A stretch of DNA of 9,049 bases from Methylococcaceae bacterium (lineage in GTDB: Bacteria > Pseudomonadota > Gammaproteobacteria > Methylococcales > Methylomonadaceae). The notes beneath the pieces are model-generated. The model was not told where the DNA came from. It saw only the letters and a list, made by a program, of their open reading frames with translations, and searched no databases. Shown one piece after another: positions 1-6,087 of this stretch. Positions within the stretch are counted from its first letter, which is position 1; each line of letters begins with the position of its first letter. The stretch spans positions 1 to 9,049 of the forward strand of contig CANNLO010000182.1 of assembly GCA_947505055.1 (NCBI GenBank), in the 5' to 3' direction. Both the position numbers and the translations under genes were made by a program.

Positions 1-38
1 ACACAAAAAGTCTTATTTTTTATAATGGAATAGACAAC

Positions 39-90
39 AGCTTATCAACTAGGACTGTAATATTTTTGATACACACGCACATGATAAGCT
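39..90. repeat. 9-bp inverted repeat in AT-rich spacer
   Basis: AGCTTATCA (39-47) is followed 34 nt later by its exact reverse complement TGATAAGCT (82-90). The long spacer makes it a weak hairpin; a paired protein-binding site or chance are both possible. No T-run follows on either strand, so a terminator is unlikely. Confidence 0.3.
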
Positions 91-266
91 CATAGAAAAC
101 AGGGTTATCCAGGGGCTAATCTGCACTAACCAGTCATTCAGTAATAAAATAAAATTAATACTTTAAATCAGTAGCTTGTAATTAAATTTAATTATATTTA
201 TGGTAAATAGCTGCTTTTACAAGCCAAAAAATATGGGATTTATGGAACTGTAACTTTCTTGATACA
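52..266 (+). repeat. Imperfect direct repeat pair, ACTGTAA...TTGATACA
   Basis: The 22-nt segments 52-73 and 245-266 match at 18 positions. Both contain ACTGTAA followed by a T-rich stretch and TTGATACA. The copies are 171 nt apart. The ACTGTAA core is also present in the right arm of the inverted repeat at 6008-6021, upstream of the ribbon-helix-helix gene; AACTGTAAC is identical at 246-254 and 6012-6020. A shared binding motif is possible but rests only on short AT-rich matches. Confidence 0.3.
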
Positions 267-548
267 ACAGTTTATTTACTAACTACACCAAAGAAAATCC
301 AATAATCTCATTAATTATTGTTTTTCATGCAGTTGCAGAAAAAAACTAAAGTAGATTCACCTTAAAAAAGCGTGCGAGGGTCTTTTAAAAATAAAATAAA
401 TGAAAAATACCGCATTGGAAAAATAGATGACTGTCAGGCCATATGACAGAAATGGCATATCAAGCAAGTTTTGTCGGTCGAGGTGTCAGACTGTAGAGAA
501 TTAGTTGAAGAACAGCGAAGGGTAAGACAGAAGTTTTAAGCTTGAGGC

Positions 549-579
549 CTATCGGATAGTCTTTTTGGCTACCCGACAG
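549..579 (-). terminator. Strong hairpin downstream of fliS (possible terminator or 3' RNA structure)
   Basis: On the minus strand, CTGTCGGGTAG pairs along all 11 positions with CTATCCGATAG, using two G-U wobbles, around a 9-nt A-rich loop (CCAAAAAGA). Read on the plus strand, the same two positions become A-C mismatches, so the fold is better in the fliS direction. It lies about 60 nt past the fliS stop. No run of U follows the stem, so a classical intrinsic terminator is not shown. An mRNA 3'-end stabilising hairpin or a small structured RNA would fit equally well. Confidence 0.45.
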
Positions 580-640
580 TTTAAATGGAGGTTATTTCTT
601 TGCTGCCAGAACTGCAGCCGTGCGGAGAAAGTGCTTTCAG

Positions 641-1033
641 TTAATTCTTGTAAGCGTCGGGCATGGCATCCCAGCCCATTTTAACTTGCAGCATCAAACC
701 GAATACTTCATCCAATATGGTTTCGTCATTTTTGCTGTTGGCCATCAACAACCTACGAATCATATAGTCATAAAGATTATGCAAGTTTTCTGCAATCGCG
801 CCACCGGCTTCTTTATTTAAAGAACCTTGCAAGCCACCCACTATATTAATAGCGACACTGATATTCTGACCTTTAGTGGCGATCTCGTTACGCGCCATGC
901 TGGCTTTTGCAATTGAAATCCTTTCCAGAGCCCCTTCCATCAGCATTTGCACCAGACGATGAGGTGATGCGCCCATTACGGAACTACTCACACTCACTTG
1001 TTGATATTGTTTAATGGCTGACATTACATTCAT
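641..1033 (-). CDS. fliS: Flagellin export chaperone FliS
   Basis: FliS is the cytosolic chaperone that binds newly made flagellin, prevents premature polymerisation and delivers it to the flagellar type III export gate. The 130-residue product has the usual family length and helical pattern: IKQYQQV near the N-terminus, ASPHRLVQML at 22-31, KGQNI at 54-58, then a GGxIAxNLxxLYxYMxxRLxxAN block at 77-99. The start chosen is the ATG at 1033, preceded by GAGG with 8-nt spacing. A longer GTG start at 1081 would lie almost on the predicted transcription start and add an unconserved leader. A sigma-28-type promoter sits upstream. Unusually, no fliD or fliT is adjacent: the divergent neighbour is an exporter operon, and the 640 bases downstream are non-coding. 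Identification is strong from family patterns; the missing flagellar neighbours are seen directly. Confidence 0.95.
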   Translation of the reverse strand: MNVMSAIKQYQQVSVSSSVMGASPHRLVQMLMEGALERISIAKASMARNEIATKGQNISVAINIVGGLQGSLNKEAGGAIAENLHNLYDYMIRRLLMANSKNDETILDEVFGLMLQVKMGWDAMPDAYKN

Positions 1034-1090
1034 TTGACTATCCTCATTGATCGATTCATTGCGTTCCACTACCTGAAACACCTGTTTACT

Positions 1091-1117
1091 GTAGCGACAG
1101 CTAGAACAAAAACTTTA
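1091..1117 (-). promoter_or_regulatory. Sigma-28 (FliA) promoter for fliS
   Basis: On the minus strand, TAAAGTTT (1117-1110) is an exact match to the -35 element of the enterobacterial FliA consensus. After exactly 11 nt comes GTCGCTAC (1098-1091), which matches 5 of 8 positions of the consensus -10 GCCGATAA. Spacing and position, about 58 nt upstream of the fliS ATG, are right for a late flagellar gene. This places fliS under the checkpoint that follows hook completion; that regulatory role is inferred from the known FliA regulon. Confidence 0.65.
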
Positions 1118-1135
1118 TCGTTGCTTACAAAAGAA

Positions 1136-1164
1136 TTGCCTGGTACTTGAAGAGAAAACATAAC
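1136..1164 (+). promoter_or_regulatory. Possible sigma-70 promoter of the exporter operon
   Basis: TTGCCT (1136-1141) and CATAAC (1159-1164) are 17 nt apart and each match 4 of 6 consensus positions. They lie in the divergent spacer between fliS and the exporter operon, about 80 nt before its chosen start. The match is modest and other placements are possible, but a promoter is expected in this spacer because the first operon gene faces away from fliS. Confidence 0.25.
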
Positions 1165-1243
1165 GCAAAACCATAAACCCCACAAAACCACTTTGCATGA
1201 TAAAATAAATACATCATCAAATACTGGTTATCAAAAGTTATAC

Positions 1244-2404
1244 ATGAATCACATTGCCTTAAAAATGCTAATGGGCGACAAAGGCAAATATTTCGGCATT
1301 GTCATGGGACTGACTTTTGCGTCCTTAATCATGACCCAGCAACCGGCGATATTTTTAGGTCTGATGTCGCGCTCGTACAGCTTTATTTCCGATGTCGGTT
1401 TGCCTGATATTTGGGTCATGGATTCAAAAGTACAGTTTGTTGATGATATCAAGCCTTTACAGGACACCGAACTTTATCGGGTGCGCGGCATTTCCGGTGT
1501 CGAATGGGCAATGCCGATGTACAAAGGGCTGTTAAAAGCTCGCCTGACCGACGGCACTTTTCAGACCTGTAATGTCATCGGTCTTGATGACGCGACCTTA
1601 ATTGGCGGGCCACCGCTGATGCTGGATGGAAAGCTTGAAGACTTGCGCCGCAGTGATGGTGTTATCGTTGATATAGACGGCGCCCGAGATAAACTCGGCA
1701 AGCCCTCATCAATACCGGGCGGCCAGCCTGTTGCACTTAAAGTGGGCGACAGTCTGGAGTTAAATGACCATCGCGCCATTATTGTCGGCATCGCCAAGGT
1801 TACCCGCACCTTTCAATCGCAACCGGTAGTCTATACCACCTATTCCCGTGCCAAAAGCTACGCACCTCGAGAACGCAAGCTGTTATCTTTTGTTATGGTT
1901 AAAGCCAAACAAGGCCAGGACCCAGCCGAATTAACCCGCCGTATCCGCGACAATACCGGTTTGGCGGCTTATACCCAAGCAGAATTTATGACACTAACTT
2001 ACGAATACTTCATGCATAACACCGGCATACCGATCAATTTCGGGATTTCAGTACTGTTAGGTTTTATCGTTGGCGCCGCGATTGCCGGCCAGACTTTTTA
2101 CAATTTTACACTCGAAAACCTGCGCCAATTCGGCGTTCTAAAAGCCATGGGCACCAGTAACTGGACCTTGTTGCGCATGATTTTGTTGCAAGCGGTTTTA
2201 GTGGGCAGCACCGGTTATGGCTTGGGCGTGGGATTGACAGCCTTGTTTGGTTATTTAATGCGGCATTCGATTTTAGCGTTTAAATTCCCCTGGCAACTGC
2301 TGCTGTTCAGCGGTGCCGGCGTTAGTTTGATTTGTGTTTTTGCAGCACTCATCAGCATCTTTAAAGTCATTCGTCTGGAACCGGCGATTGTGTTTAAAGG
2401 CTAA
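1244..2404 (+). CDS. ABC exporter permease, DevC/MacB-like (FtsX-type fold)
   Basis: This is the inner-membrane permease of an ABC exporter. The 386 residues show the four-helix FtsX/MacB layout: a first membrane helix at about 16-41, a large periplasmic domain (about 42-262), then three helices at about 265-285, 310-338 and 350-374. Before the third helix, ENLRQFGVLKAMGTSNW (291-307) is the cytoplasmic coupling segment typical of FtsX-like permeases, and the C-terminus LEPAIVFKG is characteristic of the DevC/MacB group. The ATG at 1244 is preferred because MNHIALKMLMGDKGKYFGI resembles DevC N-termini. An in-frame TTG at 1193 would add 17 polar residues; neither has a clear ribosome-binding site. 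The ATPase begins 3 nt after the stop, so the two are co-translated partners. The ATPase is a separate protein, unlike MacB where both domains are fused. The transported substrate is unknown. Confidence 0.88.
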   Translation: MNHIALKMLMGDKGKYFGIVMGLTFASLIMTQQPAIFLGLMSRSYSFISDVGLPDIWVMDSKVQFVDDIKPLQDTELYRVRGISGVEWAMPMYKGLLKARLTDGTFQTCNVIGLDDATLIGGPPLMLDGKLEDLRRSDGVIVDIDGARDKLGKPSSIPGGQPVALKVGDSLELNDHRAIIVGIAKVTRTFQSQPVVYTTYSRAKSYAPRERKLLSFVMVKAKQGQDPAELTRRIRDNTGLAAYTQAEFMTLTYEYFMHNTGIPINFGISVLLGFIVGAAIAGQTFYNFTLENLRQFGVLKAMGTSNWTLLRMILLQAVLVGSTGYGLGVGLTALFGYLMRHSILAFKFPWQLLLFSGAGVSLICVFAALISIFKVIRLEPAIVFKG

Positions 2405-2407
2405 GCC

Positions 2408-3136
2408 ATGACCAACTCAAGCTTGGCGGTACGCTGCCAAAATATCCTCAAGGTTTACGCTACCGGCGGGCAAAAGGTCACTGCCCTGGATGGCGTCAAT
2501 CTGGAGATTGCCCAGGGCGAACTGATGATGCTGGTCGGCCCTTCAGGCTGCGGTAAAACCACGTTGATTTCTGTAATCGCCGGCATTCTTGATCAAGATA
2601 GCGGCTGTTGCGAAGTGTTCGGCGAAGATCTGTTAAACCTGAGCAACCAGAAAAAACTGGCATTTCGGGCACGGAACATCGGTTTTGTTTTTCAAGCCTT
2701 TAATCTGTTACCTTCTCTCAACGCTGCGGAAAACGTTTCAGTACCGTTACTCATCAACGGCATAAAACGCGCCGAAGCCGAACGCAAAGCCGTCGCCGTA
2801 CTTGAACAAGTCGGCCTGGGCAATCGGGTCAAAGCTTTACCCTCCGAACTTTCCGGCGGACAGCAACAACGTGTCGCTATTGCCCGTGCGTTGATTCATA
2901 ATCCCAGACTAATCGTTTGCGACGAACCCACCAGTTCACTCGATCATGAAACCGGCCGAAATGTAATGAGCCTGCTCAAGGAAGTCGCTTTACACCAGGA
3001 TCGAACGTTGGTCATCGTCACCCATGATGCCCGGATTTTTGAATTCGCCGATCGCATAGCAAAAATGGATGACGGCCATATTGTTGATGTCAATAAAATA
3101 GACGTATCCCAAAATCACAAGCCCGAGCTGATATGA
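2408..3136 (+). CDS. ABC transporter ATP-binding protein (DevA/LolD/MacB-type)
   Basis: This is the cytoplasmic ATPase that should power the adjacent permease as a dimer. All nucleotide-binding elements are present in 242 residues: Walker A GPSGCGKTT (44-52), Q-loop glutamine in VFQAFNLLP (Q96), signature LSGGQQQR (148-155), Walker B LIVCDEP with catalytic glutamate (E173), D-loop SSLD, and switch histidine in VTHD (H206). The FQAFNLLPSLNAAENV segment and overall length place it with the MacB/LolD/DevA exporters rather than importer ATPases. An AAGG sequence lies 8 nt before the ATG. The stop overlaps the adaptor start as ATGA (3133-3136), indicating translational coupling. No key residue is missing, so the enzyme is expected to be active. 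The short C-terminal tail past the H-loop carries no recognisable domain. Confidence 0.95.
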   Translation: MTNSSLAVRCQNILKVYATGGQKVTALDGVNLEIAQGELMMLVGPSGCGKTTLISVIAGILDQDSGCCEVFGEDLLNLSNQKKLAFRARNIGFVFQAFNLLPSLNAAENVSVPLLINGIKRAEAERKAVAVLEQVGLGNRVKALPSELSGGQQQRVAIARALIHNPRLIVCDEPTSSLDHETGRNVMSLLKEVALHQDRTLVIVTHDARIFEFADRIAKMDDGHIVDVNKIDVSQNHKPELI

Positions 3137-4092
3137 AAATCAAATACCTACTTCCCATACTCGCCGTTGCCGGATTCGTTTTTGCTACTTATACAGTTAT
3201 CAAGGGCAACAAGCCGATACCGATTGCTCCGGCTGTTGCCGAACCGGCTTCTACACCCTTTAAATTATTTATTGCCGGTTCCGGAATCATCGAACCCAAA
3301 AGTCGTAGCATAGCGATTGGCACGCCTTTACCAGGCATCGTTAAGACCTTGGCCGTTAAGGTTGGCGATAAAGTTAAAATAAAAACGCCGCTCTTTTACC
3401 TTGATGATCGCGATGCGCAAGCTGAACTGGCGGTTAAACGCGCTGATTTGGCCAAAGCTCAGGCAGCCATTAACGAAGCCCAAGCCTCGCGCAAAGATAC
3501 TCAATCATTAAGCGATCTTGCTGAAGCGGTAACCGACCGTCGCGCCATCAGTTCTGAAGAATTGCTTAGACGCCGCAACGCACTGCAGATCAGTAGCGCC
3601 AAACTTAAATCGGCCGAAGCGCAGGTGCAACAAGCAGAAGCCGCGCTACTTAGCACGCAAACTACACTAGCCCGCCTCGTTGTTCAGTCGCCAATAGAAG
3701 GCGAGATATTGCAAGTCAATATCCGACCCGGCGAATTTGCCCAAGCAGGCACTCTGACTTCACCGTTGCTGATACTCGGTAATCTGGATCAGATGTATGT
3801 GCGGGTTGACATAGATGAAAATGATGCCTGGCGTTTTGATAAGAACAGCAAGGCTGTGGCTTTTTTACGGGGCAATCGCAACTTTAAAGTTGATCTGACT
3901 CTGGCTTATGTTGAGCCTTTCGTGGTACCTAAAAAATCGCTGACCGGCGACAGCACCGAACGCGTTGATACCCGTGTCTTGCAGGCTTTGTACAGTTTTG
4001 AACGCAGTCAATTGCCAGTCTATGTCGGGCAACAGATGGATGTGTTTATTGAGTCCAAGGATTCTTCCGGTAATGAAGGCTCAGCTTTATGA
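3133..4092 (+). CDS. Periplasmic adaptor (membrane fusion) protein, HlyD/DevB-like
   Basis: Adaptor proteins of this family bridge an inner-membrane exporter to an outer-membrane channel. The 319-residue product has an N-terminal signal anchor (about 5-20), a first lipoyl half-domain with PGIVKTLAVKVGDKV (67-81), and an alanine- and glutamine-rich coiled-coil hairpin (about 95-180) whose tip (about 136-144) is where TolC-type partners dock. The second lipoyl half follows with SPIEGEILQVNIRPGE (186-201), then a beta-barrel domain. The DTRVLQ motif near the C-terminus (279-284) recurs in DevB-like adaptors. It overlaps the genes on both sides by ATGA, so it is made in step with the ATPase and the outer-membrane factor. 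The family match is clear; the DevB-like assignment is inferred from the motif and the separate permease and ATPase. Confidence 0.9.
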   Translation: MKIKYLLPILAVAGFVFATYTVIKGNKPIPIAPAVAEPASTPFKLFIAGSGIIEPKSRSIAIGTPLPGIVKTLAVKVGDKVKIKTPLFYLDDRDAQAELAVKRADLAKAQAAINEAQASRKDTQSLSDLAEAVTDRRAISSEELLRRRNALQISSAKLKSAEAQVQQAEAALLSTQTTLARLVVQSPIEGEILQVNIRPGEFAQAGTLTSPLLILGNLDQMYVRVDIDENDAWRFDKNSKAVAFLRGNRNFKVDLTLAYVEPFVVPKKSLTGDSTERVDTRVLQALYSFERSQLPVYVGQQMDVFIESKDSSGNEGSAL

Positions 4093-5552
4093 TCAAACGA
4101 ACACTTCCGCTAAGCTTAGCCACTTTGTTAGCGGGTTGCTTTGCAGTCGGCCCGGACTACAAACCGCCAGCCATGCCGATTCCGCAACAGTGGACTGAAG
4201 CGACTGGCACATCCCTTTCACCAGCAACGCAAAAGCATGATGCTCTAGCTGACCAATGGTGGAAATCGTTCAATGATCGAATCCTCGACAAACTGATCAG
4301 CGAAGCATTAACGTCAAACCTAAATTTAAAGATCGCATTGGAACGTGTGAAAGACGCACGGATACTGCGTTCCGCAACTATTGCTGCAGGCTTGCCCAGC
4401 TTAACGGCAAAAAGTAATGTCAGCAAACGCTTTAATAACTTGTCTTCCTCCCAATCTGGTAACACCGGATCTACATTTGGTGGTTCAGGGGTAGGCAATC
4501 AACTGATCAATATTTTCTCGCTGGGCTTTGACGCACAATGGGAGCTGGACTTTTTTGGCGGTATCCGGCGTGCGGTCGAAGCCGCTGACGCAACTATTGA
4601 TACCGAAGTTGAAAATAGTCGGGACGTACTGATTACTTTGCTAGGCGATGTAGCACGCAACTACATTGAGCTGCGCGCCAATCAACAGTTACTGGCAATA
4701 AGCCGACAAGATTTACTCGCGCAACAGGACACGCTGGCATTAACGCAAAGCCGACAACACTCAGGACTTGCCAGCATGCTGGACGTAACGCAGGCTCAGG
4801 CTCAAATTGCCACAACCGAAGCCCAGTTACCCAATTACGAAAAAGCCATCAAGCAATCGATACACGCACTGAGCGTGTTGCTTGGCAAAGAACCTGGCGC
4901 TTTGCTCCCGCAACTGGCTCAAGCCGGTGTTATCCCGACCGTTTCGGCTCAGATGACCAACAACCTGCCTTCAGAATTATTACAGCGCAGACCGGATATC
5001 CGTCTCGCCGAACGCCGACTGGCTGTTGCCAATGCCTCAGTAGGCATTGCAACCGCCGAGCTTTATCCAAAAGTCAATCTGGCCGCTTTCATCGGCTTAC
5101 AAAATAGCAAGATCACCGATTTTACCCCGATCGGCAAATCCTGGTCGTCAGCCGCGTCTTTAACCATGCCGATTTTTAACTGGGGAAAACTAAACGCTAA
5201 TATCAACAGCAAAAAGACCCAGTTTGAACAAGCCTTTCTTAATTACAAAGCCACCGTATTATCGGCCTTTCAGGAAGTCGAAGATGCGCTGATCGCAAAC
5301 AGCCAAGAACTGGAACGTCATAAAGCCCTTACGCAAGCGGTGGCCGCCAATCAAACCGCCGTTCAGCTGGCAAATGAGCGTTATCAAAAAGGTCTAACGG
5401 CATTTTTGGATGTATTGGAAAGCCAAAAAGCGTTGTATCAAGCGGAAAGTTTAGTGGTTAGCAGTGAAGCCCAAATATCCAGCAACCGGATTGCTTTATA
5501 TAAAGCGTTGGGCGGCGGTTGGCAAACTGAAACAGGGGAATACCATCACTAA
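4089..5552 (+). CDS. Outer-membrane efflux lipoprotein, NodT/OprM family (OEP)
   Basis: This trimeric outer-membrane channel would complete the exporter. The 487-residue protein starts with a lipoprotein signal peptide ending in the lipobox LLAGC (13-17), so Cys17 should be acylated. Directly after it, GPDYKPP (21-27) and a nearby QWW are typical of NodT-family RND-type factors. Two repeated outer-membrane efflux domains follow, about residues 70-265 and 280-470. RRPDIRLAERRLAVANASVGIATAELYPKVNL is recognisable by its core RRPDI and AELYPK in the second repeat, and YQKGLTAFLDVLESQ lies near the end. Family products commonly end close to the LYKALGGGW sequence seen here. The last residues and the TAA seem to lie in sequence derived from an antisense reverse-transcriptase remnant, so the C-terminus may have been rewritten by that insertion. 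The start overlaps the adaptor stop by ATGA. Confidence 0.93.
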   Translation: MIKRTLPLSLATLLAGCFAVGPDYKPPAMPIPQQWTEATGTSLSPATQKHDALADQWWKSFNDRILDKLISEALTSNLNLKIALERVKDARILRSATIAAGLPSLTAKSNVSKRFNNLSSSQSGNTGSTFGGSGVGNQLINIFSLGFDAQWELDFFGGIRRAVEAADATIDTEVENSRDVLITLLGDVARNYIELRANQQLLAISRQDLLAQQDTLALTQSRQHSGLASMLDVTQAQAQIATTEAQLPNYEKAIKQSIHALSVLLGKEPGALLPQLAQAGVIPTVSAQMTNNLPSELLQRRPDIRLAERRLAVANASVGIATAELYPKVNLAAFIGLQNSKITDFTPIGKSWSSAASLTMPIFNWGKLNANINSKKTQFEQAFLNYKATVLSAFQEVEDALIANSQELERHKALTQAVAANQTAVQLANERYQKGLTAFLDVLESQKALYQAESLVVSSEAQISSNRIALYKALGGGWQTETGEYHH

Positions 5553-5882
5553 CCGGCCTTAATTTCTCGCGCTTGTTGTTAAGTTCCAATTGCTGCGGGT
5601 CTTGCGACAACAACACAAAATCGTCGCAATAGCGCAGATAATAACGGCACTTAAGCGTGTGTTTGACAAACTGATCCAAAGCATTGAGATAGACATTGGC
5701 AAAAACTGGCTATTAAGATTACCAATGGGCAGGCCCTTGGCAGCGCCTGCTTGCAGCAGACTTTTGTGCGGGGGTAATTGTTGCAATAAACCGAGACGGC
5801 CTTTATAAGTATAATCTTGCGTGCAATCATGAAACACCAGCAGTTGGGTTAACCACAGCACTTCCACGCTATCAATGATTAC
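5539..5882 (-). pseudogene. Decayed reverse transcriptase fragment, DGR-type
   Basis: A minus-strand remnant of an RNA-directed DNA polymerase is visible across two frames. From about 5882 it reads VLWLTQLLVFHDCTQDY, then QLPPHKSLLQ and GLPIGNLNSQF. The frame then breaks at a run of five T (plus-strand A5 at 5701-5705); one more T would restore FANVYLNALDQFVKH. In the second frame follow the palm active-site motif RYCDDFVLL and KREKLRPVSDGI, which usually leads into the thumb. The GxxxSQ core is characteristic of reverse transcriptases of diversity-generating retroelements rather than group II introns. Between QQLEL and NNKREKL, the 15-20 residues normally expected seem to be deleted in frame. 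The N-terminal fingers region and the C-terminal thumb are absent, so it cannot encode an enzyme. Homology stops at the exporter operon's last codons. The RT identity is confident; the DGR class is inferred from motifs. Confidence 0.82.
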
Positions 5883-6087
5883 AGCCAACCTATTTTGAAG
5901 GGGACCGCTCAAAATCAGGCTGTCAAACCAAAATAGAATGGATACTTGTATTTCAGCATATTTTGCAGCTTTAGATTGTTACAGTTTGATGAAATGTAGG
6001 TGTTGTTATCAAACTGTAACATTGGTCGACTATATTAACGGTAACTTAAACTTTAAAGCTACTGAGCTTATAACCTAAAACCGCACA
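5883..6087. other. Intergenic spacer between RT remnant and RHH gene
   Basis: The minus-strand frame of the RT remnant stays open to a stop at 5981-5979, but the residues above about 5882 (such as FWFDSLILSGP) do not look like reverse transcriptase, so the homology probably ends there. The rest holds the 14-bp inverted repeat and a possible promoter for the downstream gene. No ORF or other recognisable element is seen. Confidence 0.5.
5977..6021. promoter_or_regulatory. Perfect 14-bp inverted repeat, candidate operator
   Basis: TGTTACAGTTTGAT (5977-5990) is matched exactly in reverse complement by ATCAAACTGTAACA (6008-6021), with a 17-nt spacer. Arm centres are 31 bp apart, about three helical turns, so two bound dimers would face the same side of the DNA. 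A -10-like TATATT follows at 6031-6036, placing the right arm over its -35 region. The next gene encodes a ribbon-helix-helix-like protein, so negative autoregulation is the simplest inference. Transcribed, it could instead form a 14-bp stem; no T-run follows, so it is not a clear terminator. Confidence 0.55.

Larger units (their letters stand above)
1..548. other. AT-rich non-coding region with small repeats
   Basis: No coding region can be supported on either strand here: stops are frequent and no protein-family pattern is visible. Composition is clearly richer in A and T than in the genes. It holds a perfect 9-bp inverted repeat (AGCTTATCA at 39-47 and TGATAAGCT at 82-90), a pair of imperfect 22-bp direct repeats (52-73 and 245-266), and a short palindrome (CTGTCA at 431-436, TGACAG at 444-449). 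It lies downstream of fliS on the minus strand. It may be a spacer, a degraded element or part of a regulatory region for a gene outside the window; nothing decides between these. Confidence 0.6.

Noticed and set aside
1034..1081. Longer GTG start for fliS
   Set aside because: It would begin nearly at the predicted transcription start, while the ATG at 1033 has GAGG at good spacing and matches the family length.
1089..1100. CTGT-AGCG-ACAG as a LexA (SOS) box
   Set aside because: The half-sites are only 4 nt apart instead of 8, and the sequence is explained by the -10 region of the sigma-28 promoter.
1193..1243. Longer TTG start for the permease
   Set aside because: The added 17 residues are polar and unlike DevC-type N-termini, and no ribosome-binding site supports it. 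The ATG at 1244 fits better, though it too lacks a strong site.
5701..5705. Programmed frameshift in the RT gene
   Set aside because: The gene also lacks both ends and probably an internal segment, so decay or a sequencing error explains the frame change without recoding.
5590..5808. Plus-strand small ORF opposite the RT remnant
   Set aside because: It is the antisense shadow of the RT fragment, with no family pattern or ribosome-binding site.
5883..6087. DGR template repeat or accessory gene upstream of the RT remnant
   Set aside because: No long near-identical repeat with A-specific differences and no Avd-like reading frame is seen in the window.
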